8,579 nt of DNA from Paludibacter sp. (GCA_028705705.1 JAQWCZ010000075.1:1-8579), one strand, 5' to 3'; positions 1 through 6,983 are shown, counted from the first letter of the stretch. A program made the numbers and translations. Notes: a model not told the origin generated them from the letters alone.

Positions 1-1113
1 ATATTTCTGGGTAAGTCACCGACTTTGAAGGTCAGTGATCAACTTGCCGGACGTTTTTTCAACTCTTTTGGAGATCCCATTGATGGCGGACCGGAAGTGG
101 AAGGTGAAGAACGTGAAATTGGCGGACCCTCGGTGAATCCGGTACGTCGTAAACAACCTTCACAGTTAATTGCTACTGGTATCGCGGGTATCGACCTGAA
201 CAATACCTTGGTGTCCGGACAAAAAATTCCATTCTTTGCTGACCCCGATCAGCCTTTTAACCAGGTAATGGCCAATGTGGCTTTGCGGGCGAAAGCGGAT
301 AAAATCATCCTGGGTGGGATGGGACTAACAAATGATGATTACCTGTATTTCAAAAACGTGTTTAACAATGCCGGGGTACTTGACCGTATTGTGAGTTTCG
401 TAAATACGACTGAGAATCCGCCGGTAGAACGTCTATTGATTCCGGATATGGCACTGACTGCTGCAGAATACTTTGCAGTGGATAAAAACGAAAATGTGTT
501 GGTGCTGCTTACCGACATGACTTCTTATGCTGATGCACTGGCCATCGTGTCGAACCGTATGGACCAGATTCCTTCAAAAGATTCCATGCCTGGGTCGCTT
601 TACTCCGACCTGGCGAAGATTTATGAGAAAGCCGTTCAGTTCCCCGAAGGTGGTTCTATTACCATTATCGCGGTTACTACCCTTTCTGGTGGTGATATCA
701 CCCACGCGATTCCGGATAATACTGGTTATATTACCGAAGGGCAATTGTTCCTCCGTCGTGATTCAGATATTGGAAAGGTCATTGTTGACCCCTTCCGTTC
801 GTTGTCGCGTCTGAAACAGTTGGTTATCGGTGAAAAAACCCGTGAAGACCATCCGCAGGTGATGAATGCTGCCGTACGTTTGTATGCCGATGCTGCCAAC
901 GCGAAAACAAAACTGGAGAATGGTTTCGACCTGACGGACTATGATGAACGTGCTTTGTCATTTGCCAAAGATTATGCTGATAAATTACTCGCGATTGACG
1001 TGAATATCGATACTGACCAAATGCTTGATGTGGCGTGGGATTTATTCGGTCAGCATTTCACAAAAACAGAAGTGAATATCAAACAGGAGCTGGTTGAAAA
1101 ATACTGGAAATAG
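1..1113 (+). CDS. atpB: V/A-type ATP synthase subunit B, 3' part (5' end outside window)
   Basis: Non-catalytic nucleotide-site subunit of the V1/A1 head, which alternates with subunit A in the hexamer on the cytoplasmic side of the membrane. The frame is open from base 1, giving 370 residues. The family is usually about 430-460 long, so roughly 70 N-terminal residues are missing. The TTG at 25 lies inside conserved sequence and is not the start. Visible family motifs are FFNSFGDPIDGGP, SGQKIPFF, the MTSYADAL stretch at 517-540, GSLYSDLAKIYEKA, and PDNTGYITEGQLFLRRD. The Arg codon at 808-810 in SLSRL aligns with the arginine finger that reaches the catalytic site in Enterococcus NtpB. The variant QKIPFFADPDQPFNQV, in place of the usual glycine-rich segment, fits the bacterial branch of the family. 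The gene stops six bases before what was probably once the D start; an ORF6N gene now intervenes. Subunit A should lie just upstream. The family call is firm. Confidence 0.96.
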   Translation: MFLGKSPTLKVSDQLAGRFFNSFGDPIDGGPEVEGEEREIGGPSVNPVRRKQPSQLIATGIAGIDLNNTLVSGQKIPFFADPDQPFNQVMANVALRAKADKIILGGMGLTNDDYLYFKNVFNNAGVLDRIVSFVNTTENPPVERLLIPDMALTAAEYFAVDKNENVLVLLTDMTSYADALAIVSNRMDQIPSKDSMPGSLYSDLAKIYEKAVQFPEGGSITIIAVTTLSGGDITHAIPDNTGYITEGQLFLRRDSDIGKVIVDPFRSLSRLKQLVIGEKTREDHPQVMNAAVRLYADAANAKTKLENGFDLTDYDERALSFAKDYADKLLAIDVNIDTDQMLDVAWDLFGQHFTKTEVNIKQELVEKYWK

Positions 1114-1119
1114 ATTTTT
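1108..1119 (+). repeat. 12-bp direct repeat, left copy, at the end of subunit B
   Basis: AAATAGATTTTT spans the last Lys codon and stop of subunit B plus six bases. An identical copy lies at 1725-1736, across the last Lys codon and stop of the ORF6N gene. The two copies are 617 bp apart and bracket that gene exactly. Recombination between them would leave the B stop six bases before the D start. The identity is seen directly. An insertion or duplication origin is inferred, and chance is possible because the repeat is AT-rich. Confidence 0.6.
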
Positions 1120-1178
1120 TGCTGTCTGATTTTCAGAGGAAGATCATTGTTTACATTTTTTTGAATTGATACCTTAAC

Positions 1179-1730
1179 ATGATTAGTGATATGAAAGATA
1201 TTGTAAAATTTAATCAGGTTGAAAACAAACTGATTGTTTTGAATAAGCAGCAGGTAATGCTCGATTTTGATGTGGCGGCTTTGTATGAAGTTGAAACAAA
1301 ACGTATCAATGAAGCTGTCAGAAATAATCCGGAAAAATTTCCTTCCGGGTATGTTATTGAATTGAAAAGGAAAGACTTACCTGCTTTGCGGTCGAAATTT
1401 TCGACCGCAAATTTGAGCAAAAGCAGATACATGCCCAAGACATTTACTGAAAAAGGTTTATATATGCTGGCTACAGTGTTAAAGAGTCCAAAAGCAACGG
1501 AGACAACCCTGGCTATTATCGAAACTTTTGCAAAAGTAAGGGAGTTTTCAAGAACTTTGTCGGCTTTTACAGTAAACCTGGAAAAAGAAGAACAGCAAAA
1601 TCTGATTAAAAAAGGAACAGATATCCTTTCTGAAATAATTGGTGAAGAATTAGAAATCAACAGTACGGAAACCAGTATAGAACTGAATCTGGCTGTGTTG
1701 AAACTGAAACACACGGTCAAAAGAAAATAG
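1179..1730 (+). CDS. ORF6N domain-containing protein, inserted in the V-ATPase operon
   Basis: A 183-residue protein with an ORF6N domain at about residues 13-100. Markers are QQVMLDFDVAALYEVETKRINEAV, NNPEKFPSGYVIELK, LRSKFST and PKTFTEKGLYMLATVLKSP. ORF6N is a presumed DNA-binding domain, first described in phage and large DNA virus proteins and common as stand-alone genes in Bacteroidetes; the exact function is unknown. Residues 110-183 look mostly helical and charged, ending in a basic tail (KRK). The first ATG is at 1179; a second in-frame ATG at 1191 is equally possible, and neither has a clear ribosome site. The gene sits between subunits B and D, where no ATPase role is known for this family. 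GC is about 36% by hand count, against about 47% in part of B and 43% in part of D. A perfect palindrome lies inside it at 1385-1411. It is intact and in the operon's direction, so it is probably co-transcribed. Domain call firm, role unknown. Confidence 0.88.
   Translation: MISDMKDIVKFNQVENKLIVLNKQQVMLDFDVAALYEVETKRINEAVRNNPEKFPSGYVIELKRKDLPALRSKFSTANLSKSRYMPKTFTEKGLYMLATVLKSPKATETTLAIIETFAKVREFSRTLSAFTVNLEKEEQQNLIKKGTDILSEIIGEELEINSTETSIELNLAVLKLKHTVKRK
1385..1411. repeat. 27-nt perfect palindrome within the ORF6N gene
   Basis: The left arm TTTGCGGTCGAAA (1385-1397) is the exact reverse complement of TTTCGACCGCAAA (1399-1411), with a single T between them. In RNA this would form a strong hairpin whose loop opens to a few bases. 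It encodes LRSKFSTAN, within the ORF6N domain. No T-run follows, so it does not look like an intrinsic terminator. It could be an mRNA structure or a protein-binding site; no function is shown. Confidence 0.8.
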
Positions 1731-1736
1731 ATTTTT
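1725..1736 (+). repeat. 12-bp direct repeat, right copy, before subunit D
   Basis: AAATAGATTTTT, identical to 1108-1119. It covers the stop of the ORF6N gene and abuts the ATG of subunit D at 1737. The flanking bases differ on both sides (G against A before, T against A after), so the exact match is 12 bp. Confidence 0.6.
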
Positions 1737-2345
1737 ATGGCGATACAATTTCAATATAACAAAACATCCTTACAGGCTTTGGAAAAAAACCTGAAGATGC
1801 GTGTGCGAGCACTTCCTACGATTAAAAACAAGGAAAGTGCCCTGCGCGTCGAAGTGAAAAAAGCCAAGGATGAGAATAAACGACTGGAGCAGGAACTGGA
1901 AAACCGCATTGTTTCCTATGATAAGATGGTAGCTTTGTGGGGAGAGTTCGATACCGGTTTACTGAAAGTGGCAGATGTGAAAATGAGCATTAAAAAAATC
2001 GCTGCGGTACGTATTCCTGTCCTGGATGAAGTGGTATATGAGATCAAGCCCTACAGTATGTTCAATGCGCCGAAATGGTTTGCTGACGGATTAGCACAGT
2101 TGAAAGAACTGGCACAAATCGGAATTGAACAGGTGTTTTGCGAAGAGAAAATTCAGCTACTCGAATATGCCCGCAAGAAAACAACGCAAAAGGTGAATCT
2201 ATTCGAGAAAGTGCAGATTCCGGGCTATGAAGATGCTATTCTGAAGATTAAAAGATTTATGGAGGATGAAGAAAACCTTTCCAAATCCTCTCAAAAAATA
2301 GTGAAATCGCGTCAGCAAAAACTCAAAGAGGAGGAAGCATTATGA
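1737..2345 (+). CDS. atpD: V/A-type ATP synthase subunit D (central stalk)
   Basis: Central rotor shaft of the V1/A1 sector, which transmits rotation between the AB head and the membrane ring. The protein is 202 residues, normal for the family (about 200-220). The N-terminal region (residues 1-65) is a long charged helix with the family-like opening QFQYNKTSLQALEKNLKMRVRALPTIKNKESALR. The C-terminal half (about 120-200) is again helical and rich in K, E and Q, as expected for the antiparallel coiled coil; a less charged globular part lies between. The ATG at 1737 follows the ORF6N stop by six bases. The stop TGA overlaps the start of subunit I (shared ATGA at 2342-2345), which implies translational coupling. 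The identification rests on the opening sequence, the coiled-coil architecture and the operon position. Confidence 0.93.
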   Translation: MAIQFQYNKTSLQALEKNLKMRVRALPTIKNKESALRVEVKKAKDENKRLEQELENRIVSYDKMVALWGEFDTGLLKVADVKMSIKKIAAVRIPVLDEVVYEIKPYSMFNAPKWFADGLAQLKELAQIGIEQVFCEEKIQLLEYARKKTTQKVNLFEKVQIPGYEDAILKIKRFMEDEENLSKSSQKIVKSRQQKLKEEEAL

Positions 2346-4168
2346 TTGTAAAGATGCGAAAATATTCCTTTCTGGTTTATCATCAGATATACCTTGATTT
2401 TCTCGAGAAGATAAGAGAAATCGGGGTGTTGCACATTATAGAGAAATCGGAAGGTGTGTCGGAGAATGAGTCTTTAAACCAAAAAATGCAATTGAAGTCA
2501 AAGCTGAAATCTTTGCTCAGACAATTGCAGACTGAATTACAGAAAGATGTGATTCCAAAGGCTATCAGTGCAGATGTAGATGGCAAGACACTGATGGAAA
2601 CCATCGAAACACAATATGAATTACTCGAATCACTCAATCAAAAACTGCAATCTGCTGAGAGAGAGTGGGAGAGAATGGAAGTTTGGGGCAGCTTCTCTGC
2701 CGATAGATTACTGACCTTACAGAAAGCCGGTTTTGAGTTGAGATTTTATTGCTGCAATGTTCGTAAATTTGATCCGGAATGGGAAACTTTGTACAACGCA
2801 TTTGAAATTGATACAGTTGGTACACTTCGTTATTTTGTGACGGTGAACAAACCCGGCGTTGATGTCAACATAGATGCAGATCCAGTCAAACTTTCAGATA
2901 AGAATGCAGATGAAATCAGACTGGAAATTAAATCGATACAGGAGGAAATTATGGTTGTCAGAGCTAATATCCGGAAGTTTGCCGTTGAGCATTCCAATAC
3001 CCTGCAGGCCTATAGTGATGAAATTTCCGGTGAAATTGATTTTTCAAAAGTGGTTTTGAATACTCGTTCAGAGGTCGAAGACAAAGTTATGTTGCTCGAA
3101 GGCTGGTGCCCGGAAGAAAATGTTGCTGAATTGGAAGAATACCTCGAATCTTCGGGAGTTTATTTTGAGTCTGCTGAGCCTACTCTTGAAGAACAAGTAC
3201 CCATTAAGTTAAAAAACAACAAATTTGCGAAATTATACGAGATGATTGGCGAATTATACGATTTGCCTAATTACAGAGAAATCGACTTAACTCCGTTTTT
3301 TGCACCCTTTTTCCTTTTGTTTTTTGGATTGTGTGTGGGAGATACAGCTTACGGACTGATTATCCTGCTTGCAGCTATTTTCATGCGTAAAAAGGCAAAG
3401 CCGTCCATGAAACCGGTTTTCTCACTTGCCATCTGGCTGGGAGCGTCAACGGTTATACTTGGTTTTGTGAGTGGAACTTTTCTCGGTTTCAACCTGATTG
3501 AAGCCGAAATTCCCTGGTTGGAAAAGTTCAAAGTTATCATGTTGGATTCAAATCAGTTATTCTATACTGCTCTGATAGTCGGGATTGTTCAGATTTTGTT
3601 CGGGATGATTATTAAAACAGTTGGGCAGGTAATCCGTTTTGGCTTTGCTGCTTCACTGGCATCTTGGGGTTGGTTGATCATCATACTTGGTATGGGCGGA
3701 ACCTATGCTGTTTCAAATTTTATGGAAATTGACCCGCAGGTAACCAAATTTTTGTATTATGGATTTGGAGGATTGGGTGCACTTTTGGTGTTCATCCTTA
3801 ATGATATTAAACGTAATCCGCTTATTAACGTCGGAGCTGGTTTGTGGGATACTTACAACGTGGCAACCGGTTTTCTCGGTGACCTATTGTCATACATCCG
3901 CTTATTCGCACTGGGTATTTCATCTTCTGTAATGGGATTTGTGTTCAATGACCTGGCGATGAAAATGAGCGGTGACATTCCTGTACTTAATATTATCATT
4001 ATGCTGGTTATTATGCTGATTGGACATGGCATCAACATTTTTATGGCTTGTTTGGGAGGTTTTGTGCATCCCATGCGTCTGACTTTTGTTGAATTCTATA
4101 AAAATGCCGGATTTGAAGGAGGAGGTAAAAAATACAAACCATTTAAACAAGTTGAAAAACAGTTGTAA
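2342..4168 (+). CDS. atpI: V/A-type ATP synthase subunit I (membrane stator, a-subunit homologue)
   Basis: Membrane stator subunit that forms the ion half-channels against the rotor ring. The protein is 608 residues, typical for the family. Residues 1-310 form the cytoplasmic arm: two helical stretches (about 40-115 and 185-215) around small folded lobes, including the conserved-type VMLLEGWCPEENVAELEEYL. Membrane segments begin at about residue 316 (LTPFFAPFFLLFFGLCVGDTAYG) and continue at about 338, 358, 405, 433, 470, 515 and 548. Arg520, in LLSYIRLFALGISSS, aligns with the essential channel arginine of yeast Vph1 (Arg735). The C-terminal GGFVHPMRLTFVEFYKNAGF and GGKKYKPF are family signatures. 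The ATG at 2342 gives MIVKM, a common family start, and overlaps the D stop by four bases. A 47-base A-rich gap separates it from K. Nothing appears truncated. Confidence 0.96.
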   Translation: MIVKMRKYSFLVYHQIYLDFLEKIREIGVLHIIEKSEGVSENESLNQKMQLKSKLKSLLRQLQTELQKDVIPKAISADVDGKTLMETIETQYELLESLNQKLQSAEREWERMEVWGSFSADRLLTLQKAGFELRFYCCNVRKFDPEWETLYNAFEIDTVGTLRYFVTVNKPGVDVNIDADPVKLSDKNADEIRLEIKSIQEEIMVVRANIRKFAVEHSNTLQAYSDEISGEIDFSKVVLNTRSEVEDKVMLLEGWCPEENVAELEEYLESSGVYFESAEPTLEEQVPIKLKNNKFAKLYEMIGELYDLPNYREIDLTPFFAPFFLLFFGLCVGDTAYGLIILLAAIFMRKKAKPSMKPVFSLAIWLGASTVILGFVSGTFLGFNLIEAEIPWLEKFKVIMLDSNQLFYTALIVGIVQILFGMIIKTVGQVIRFGFAASLASWGWLIIILGMGGTYAVSNFMEIDPQVTKFLYYGFGGLGALLVFILNDIKRNPLINVGAGLWDTYNVATGFLGDLLSYIRLFALGISSSVMGFVFNDLAMKMSGDIPVLNIIIMLVIMLIGHGINIFMACLGGFVHPMRLTFVEFYKNAGFEGGGKKYKPFKQVEKQL

Positions 4169-4662
<494 letters not shown>

Positions 4663-4682
4663 AAATTAATTCAAAATTGTTA

Positions 4683-4715
4683 AGAAGCTCAAACGTGTGT
4701 AGCGTTTGGGCTTCT
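4683..4715 (+). terminator. Probable intrinsic terminator of the V-ATPase operon
   Basis: Inverted repeat with 13 pairs: AGAAGCTCAAACG (4683-4695) against CGTTTGGGCTTCT (4703-4715), one T-G wobble, and a 7-base loop TGTGTAG. It starts 20 bases after the K stop and just before the next promoter. The T-run after it is weak (CAAGTTTG), so efficiency is uncertain. Position and stem strength support the call. Confidence 0.72.
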
Positions 4716-4719
4716 CAAG

Positions 4720-4750
4720 TTTGTAGATCCGCCGAAATAAGTTATTTTTG
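4720..4750 (+). promoter_or_regulatory. Bacteroidetes-type promoter for the M23-like/dxr/rseP cluster
   Basis: TTTG at 4720-4723 and TATTTTTG at 4743-4750 match the Bacteroidetes primary sigma factor consensus (-33 TTTG, -7 TAnnTTTG), with a 19-bp spacer. The -7 box is followed by CA, as is common. Transcription would start at about 4756-4758, leaving a leader of about 107 bases before the GTG at 4864. It lies just beyond the V-ATPase terminator. Confidence 0.75.
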
Positions 4751-4765
4751 CATGATTTAATTTGA

Positions 4766-4813
4766 ATGAGGATGTCAAACGACAAACGACAAACGACTAA
4801 CGTTAGACTTTAG
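4766..4813 (+). CDS. Candidate 15-codon leader ORF in the M23-gene 5' leader
   Basis: An ATG about 10 bases after the predicted transcription start opens a 15-codon frame, MRMSNDKRQTTNVRL, ending in TAG at 4811-4813. A second in-frame ATG lies at 4772. It has no ribosome site of note and no run of one amino acid that would suggest classic attenuation. It overlaps the heptamer repeats, so a gain or loss of one unit would shift its frame. It may be chance; only its position favours it. Confidence 0.2.
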   Translation: MRMSNDKRQTTNVRL

Positions 4814-4831
4814 ACGTCAAATACCAAACAG
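4776..4831 (+). repeat. Degenerate 7-bp-period tandem repeat, about 8 units
   Basis: Read in steps of seven, the leader gives CAAACGA three times exactly (4776-4796), then CTAACGT, TAGACTT, TAGACGT, CAAATAC and CAAACAG. The first three units are identical; the rest keep the period with substitutions. The junction of units four and five contains the 10-bp perfect palindrome CTAACGTTAG (4797-4806). The array lies between the predicted transcription start and the GTG of the M23-like gene. Function unknown; repeat slippage is possible. Confidence 0.6.
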
Positions 4832-4863
4832 TACTCAATCTATATAATGTATAATCATTTCGC

Positions 4864-5730
4864 GTGAAGGTAAAAAAGAACAAATGGAAAAATTTCCTCC
4901 GGAAAATGCGTTTCCAGTACCGGGTTTCGGTGTTGAACGAAAATACCTTGGAGGAATCCTGGCATGTTCGTTTGTCCAGATTCTCCGTTTTTTTATATGC
5001 TTCATTTTTTATCCTGATCACCTTTATTATTCTCGCTTCCATTATCATCTATACACCCCTCAAGTATTATCTCCCGGGGTATGGTAGTCCGGATGATCGC
5101 CTCGAAATTATCGGTAAGTCAATACAGGTAGATTCTCTGCTCAGTCAAATGCAAATGCAATCGACATATCTTGAAGTGCTCAAAGGAATTATTACAGGTG
5201 ATATCGAACATGATTCCGTTCAAATGAATGATACCATCCCACTTAAGGAAAGGGCTGAAATTATGTTGGAGAAGTCGAAGTCAGAAAAAGAATTTGTTGA
5301 ACGTTATGAGGCGGAAGAAAAATACAACCTTGCTTCTCTTGCCTATAAAGAGGTTGAAAAGGTATTGGTATTTTTTAAACCTGTTAAAGGCGTGATTTCA
5401 GCTTCTTTCAATGCACAGGATAAGATATACGGTATTTCCGTTGTTACCGCTCCGCATGAGGCCGTAGTTAGCGTGTTGGCCGGAACTGTTGTGTACACAT
5501 CTTATTCGTTTACTTACGGATGGGTCATGCACATTCAGCATGAAGACAATTACATTTCGATCTATAAACACAATACCCAGTTGTTGAAAAAAACCGGAGA
5601 TATGGTGAAGGCAGGTGAAGTGATCGCATTTACGGGAGATAAAGCTGAATCCAAATCCGGTAATCACTTTAGTTTTGAATTATGGAAACAGGGAAATCCC
5701 GTCAATCCGGAGGAAGTTATTATATTTTAG
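4864..5730 (+). CDS. Membrane-anchored M23/LytM-domain protein, probably not catalytic
   Basis: A 288-residue protein with a short basic cytoplasmic N-terminus, one membrane segment (about residues 40-64), a helical periplasmic linker (about 78-168) and an M23/LytM-type domain (about 172-288). M23 enzymes cut peptidoglycan cross-bridges using zinc held by H-x3-D and the second His of HxH. Here the first motif reads IYGIS (Ile188, Ser192 in place of His and Asp), and the HxH site reads HFS (His268, Ser270). All three zinc ligands are therefore gone, while the two auxiliary histidines (His236 in YKHN, His268) remain. The rest of the fold is well kept: KAGEVIAFTGDKAESKSGNHF and FELWKQGNPVNPEEVI. 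It may act like degenerate LytM proteins (EnvC/NlpD type) that activate other hydrolases; that is inference. The GTG at 4864 is the only start before the in-frame stop at 4852; the next ATG is residue 15. The gene lies 27 bases before dxr, probably in one operon. Confidence 0.88.
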   Translation: MKVKKNKWKNFLRKMRFQYRVSVLNENTLEESWHVRLSRFSVFLYASFFILITFIILASIIIYTPLKYYLPGYGSPDDRLEIIGKSIQVDSLLSQMQMQSTYLEVLKGIITGDIEHDSVQMNDTIPLKERAEIMLEKSKSEKEFVERYEAEEKYNLASLAYKEVEKVLVFFKPVKGVISASFNAQDKIYGISVVTAPHEAVVSVLAGTVVYTSYSFTYGWVMHIQHEDNYISIYKHNTQLLKKTGDMVKAGEVIAFTGDKAESKSGNHFSFELWKQGNPVNPEEVIIF

Positions 5731-5757
5731 AACTTTAAATTCAAATAAAAAGATTAT

Positions 5758-6918
5758 TTGGCAACGCTGAAGAAAAATATCGCCATTCTTGGTTCTACTG
5801 GATCAATAGGAACCCAGGCACTGGAAGTAATTGAGGCAAATCCCTCCTTGTTTGAGGTCTATGCACTCACTGCTGGTAACAATGTTGACTTGTTAATCCG
5901 TCAGGCGCGCCGGTTTCAGCCGGAAATGGTGGTGATAGCCAACCAACAGTTGTATCCTCAACTAAAAGACGCCCTCGCAGATTTACCTGTCAAAACTTTC
6001 GCAGGTGCGGATGCCATCGCTCAGATAGCTGAAATGGAAGCGGTAGATATCGTGTTAACCGCCATGGTGGGTTATGCCGGACTGAAACCGACGATACACG
6101 CGGCAAAAGCCGGTAAAAGAATCGCGCTTGCCAATAAGGAAACCCTGGTTGTGGCAGGTGAGTTAATCAATGAGTTGTGTCAGCAATACCATGCCACCAT
6201 CATTCCGGTGGATTCCGAACATGCAGCCATTTTTCAGTGCCTGGTGGGAGAAGGTAATAATCCCATCGAAAAATTGATTTTAACGGCTTCGGGCGGACCA
6301 TTTCGCACTTATAACTGGAATGAACTGGAACATGTCACACCGGCTCAGGCGCTCAAACATCCCAATTGGGATATGGGAGCCAAAATTACCATCGATTCGG
6401 CCAGCATGATGAATAAAGGTTTTGAAGTGATAGAGGCCAAATGGTTGTTTGGTGTCACTCCTCAGCAAATTGAGGTGGTTGTGCATCCTCAGTCGATCAT
6501 TCACTCCATGGTGCAATTTGCCGATAGTTCTATCAAAGCGCAAATGGGACTTCCCGATATGAAGTTACCCATTCAATATGCATTTACCTATCCGGAACGG
6601 GTGCCCACCAATTTCCCCAGGTTAGACTTTAGTCTGTATCCCCATTTTACATTCGAAAAGCCGGATATGGAGCGTTTCCGTAATCTTGCCTTTGCCTATG
6701 AGGCGATAGGCAGAGGTGGAAATATGCCCTGTATTTTAAATGCAGCCAATGAAGTGGTGGTGGCTGCTTTTTTGAAAGAGAAAACAGGATTCCTCGAAAT
6801 GAGCGATATCATTGAGTCGGTTATGGGTAAAATGCCTTTCATTCCGAAACCCGTTTACGATGATTACGTGGCAACCGACCGCGAAGCCAGGGCAATGGCG
6901 ACAAGTATGATTAAATAA
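5758..6918 (+). CDS. dxr: 1-deoxy-D-xylulose 5-phosphate reductoisomerase
   Basis: Cytoplasmic enzyme of the MEP isoprenoid pathway. It converts 1-deoxy-D-xylulose 5-phosphate to 2-C-methyl-D-erythritol 4-phosphate with NADPH and a divalent metal, and is the target of fosmidomycin. The 386-residue length fits the family (about 385-400). The N-terminal NADPH fold opens with ILGSTGSIG (residues 10-18); ANKETLVVAGELI follows at 125-137. The metal ligands are Asp152 and Glu154 in VDSEHAAIFQCL and Glu223 in MMNKGFEVIEAKWLF. LTASGGPFR, HPNWDMGAKITIDSASMMNKG and VVHPQSIIHSMVQF complete the active-site set, and the C-terminal helical domain is present (NAANEVVVAAFL). The start is TTG at 5758: an in-frame stop lies at 5746, and the only nearby alternative is CTG at 5767. 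No Shine-Dalgarno site is seen; the upstream spacer is A-rich. The gene is complete, with no missing active-site residue. Confidence 0.98.
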   Translation: MATLKKNIAILGSTGSIGTQALEVIEANPSLFEVYALTAGNNVDLLIRQARRFQPEMVVIANQQLYPQLKDALADLPVKTFAGADAIAQIAEMEAVDIVLTAMVGYAGLKPTIHAAKAGKRIALANKETLVVAGELINELCQQYHATIIPVDSEHAAIFQCLVGEGNNPIEKLILTASGGPFRTYNWNELEHVTPAQALKHPNWDMGAKITIDSASMMNKGFEVIEAKWLFGVTPQQIEVVVHPQSIIHSMVQFADSSIKAQMGLPDMKLPIQYAFTYPERVPTNFPRLDFSLYPHFTFEKPDMERFRNLAFAYEAIGRGGNMPCILNAANEVVVAAFLKEKTGFLEMSDIIESVMGKMPFIPKPVYDDYVATDREARAMATSMIK

Positions 6919-6961
6919 TTAATGAGATAAAAATAAACAAGAATAAAAGGTTACTGAAACC

Positions 6962-6983
6962 AACCCCTTCAGGGGGTTAGGGG
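6962..6983. repeat. GC-rich palindrome in the dxr-rseP spacer
   Basis: AACCCC (6962-6967) pairs with GGGGTT (6973-6978) across TTCAG, and another GGGG follows at 6980-6983 that could compete for the C-run. It stands out in an otherwise very AT-rich 91-base spacer and is followed by CTTAAAAAAA. It may be a copy of a dispersed intergenic repeat. On the minus strand the adjoining T-run would make it terminator-like, but no minus-strand gene ends here. On the plus strand it lacks a U-tract. Confidence 0.5.

Noticed and set aside
25..27. TTG as the start of subunit B
   Set aside because: The frame stays open to base 1 and encodes conserved family sequence upstream (LGKSPTLKVSDQLAGRFF), so the gene begins before the window.
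1125..1137. Small hairpin TCTGA/TCAGA after subunit B
   Set aside because: Only five pairs with a 3-base loop and no T-run after it; too weak to call a terminator inside an operon.
1152..1159. TACATTTT as a promoter for the ORF6N gene
   Set aside because: It misses the final G of TAnnTTTG and has no TTTG at the -33 distance; the gene is more simply read from the operon promoter.
1214..1720. 168-residue ORF on the minus strand opposite the ORF6N gene
   Set aside because: The plus strand encodes a recognisable ORF6N domain over the same bases; the antisense product is Ser/Phe-rich with no family features, as expected for a shadow frame.
4776..4831. CRISPR array
   Set aside because: Units are 7 bp with no spacers and no cas genes nearby; this is a simple tandem repeat.
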